Of a stretch of DNA of 64,000 nucleotides, positions 63,154-64,000 are shown piece after piece. A program made the position numbers and the translations under genes. Source of the stretch: Vreelandella lionensis (GTDB lineage: Bacteria; Pseudomonadota; Gammaproteobacteria; Pseudomonadales; Halomonadaceae); NCBI RefSeq assembly GCF_002087295.1, contig NZ_MWVI01000013.1, positions 1 to 64,000 of the forward strand. Reading direction: 5' to 3'. The notes under the pieces are model-generated. The model was not told the origin of the DNA and did not search any database. It worked only from the letters and a program-made list of their open reading frames with translations. Position 1 is the first letter of the stretch. Each line of letters starts with the position of its first letter.

Positions 63154-64000
63154 ATGCAAACGCGCCCACTGGGTAGAACCGGAATTGAGGTCAGCCGACT
63201 CTGTCTAGGCACCATGACCTTTGGTGAGCAAAACAGCGAAACTGAGGCTCATGAACAGCTCGACCGCGCGGTGGCGTTCGGTATTAACTTTATCGACACG
63301 GCGGAGATGTATCCAGTTCCCCCAAAAGCAGAGACACAAGGGTTAACAGAGACTTATATCGGTAGTTGGCTAAAAGCACGGGGCGCTCGCGACGATGTCA
63401 TCATCGCTACCAAAGCGGCAGGCCCAGGTTTGGAGCATATCCGCGGCGGCCCCAAAATGAGCCGGGACCACCTTCATCAAGCCATTGATACCAGCCTTGA
63501 GCGTCTGCAAACGGATTACGTCGATCTGTATCAGTTGCACTGGCCTGATCGTAACACCAACTTTTTCGGCAAACTTGGCTACACCCACGCTGAGCAGAAG
63601 ACGCCACTCCGCTGGAAGAGACGCTCTCCGCACTTAAAGAGCTGGTCGATGCAGGAAAAATTCGCGCTGTAGGGCTCTCAAATGATACCCCTTGGGGCGT
63701 CATGCGGATGTTACAGCTCTCTGATCAACTAGGCCTGCCTCGTGTTGCCTCCATCCAAAACCCCTACAATCTGCTGAATCGTTCATTTGAAGTGGGCTTA
63801 GCAGAAGTTGCACATCGTGAAGATGTGGGCCTGCTGGCCTACTCACCGCTGGGGTTTGGCGTGCTATCAGGCAAGTACCTTAACGGCGCTCAACCGCCAA
63901 AGGGCCGCTTGACGCTCTATGAGCGCTTTAAGCGCTATACCTCGCCCGAGGCAGAGGCCGCTACGCAGGCTTACGTCAACCTAGCCAAAGAGCACGGGCT
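63154..64000 (+). CDS. Aldo/keto reductase, Tas-like (frameshifted, cut by window end)
   Basis: An NADPH-dependent oxidoreductase with a TIM barrel. MQTRPLGRTGIEVSRLCLGT and GINFIDTAEMYPVPP hold the catalytic Asp and Tyr; TKAAGPG holds the Lys, and LYQLHWPDR the His. A frame break near 63610 is followed by ETLSALKELVDAGKIRAVGL, SIQNPYNLLNRSFE and LAYSPLGFGVLSGKYLNG in the second frame, open to the end of the window. PVPPKAETQGLTE is typical of the Tas subgroup. A GAGGAG site precedes the start. The C-terminus lies outside the window. Confidence 0.88.

Overview
The window is a stretch of core chromosome from a gammaproteobacterium, most likely a halomonad (Halomonas/Vreelandella or a close relative). 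This is inferred from protein character and gene order: coaBC-dut-algC-argB-slmA, ftsY-ftsE-ftsX-rpoH, xerD-dsbC-hom-thrC-recJ, rpsP-rimM-trmD-rplS next to ffh, minC-minD-minE, prfB-lysS, a lone PHA-type phbB and a bolA-holD-rimI cluster. Composition is moderately GC-rich. I see no prophage, no CRISPR array and no plasmid backbone. The only clear mobile element is an IS1182-type insertion sequence filling bases 1-1596.

Layout. 1-1.6 kb: IS element. 1.7-8 kb: membrane-anchored cold-shock protein, slyX, ald, thioesterase, rlmI, mutM, rpmG-rpmB, radC. 8.1-13 kb: coaBC, dut, algC, argB, slmA. 13-18 kb: rpoH, then the cell-division/secretion operon ftsY-ftsE-ftsX, divergent rsmD, and zapB. 18-21.7 kb: bolA-holD-rimI, a multidrug-type MFS pump and a conserved acidic protein. 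21.8-26 kb: lysS, prfB (with its programmed +1 frameshift) and fadL. 26.2-29.4 kb: a metal-responsive merR-copA operon with a recognisable MerR-type promoter and a 23-codon membrane peptide. 29.4-36.3 kb: yitT, recJ, thrC, hom, dsbC, xerD. 36.3-42.8 kb: rplS-trmD-rimM-rpsP, ffh, ypjD and a CorC/CNNM-type protein. 42.8-49.3 kb: plsC-tetR, a degenerate SRAP-domain gene, an M16 protease and sbcB. 49.4-54.4 kb: minCDE and a large DUF349 protein. 54.4-59 kb: phbB, initiator tRNA with tandem degenerate copies, a thioredoxin-TPR protein, a C-S lyase and an HNH protein. 59-64 kb: small household and unknown genes, ending in a truncated aldo/keto reductase.

The most important caveat is sequence quality. 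About thirty genes, including essential ones (ffh, ftsY, rpoH, coaBC, thrC, hom), are interrupted by one- or two-base indels, many in short homopolymers. A few carry single-base nonsense changes. The total lengths, corrected by one or two bases, fit the family lengths. I therefore annotate these as intact genes seen through sequencing error, give the full gene span, and state where the frame breaks. The one frameshift I regard as biological is that of prfB. Genuine points of interest are a SRAP (YedK/HMCES) homologue that has lost all four catalytic residues, the cold-shock domain fused to a two-helix membrane anchor, the merR-copA promoter with a 20-bp spacer, and the repeated tRNA-like unit behind the initiator tRNA.
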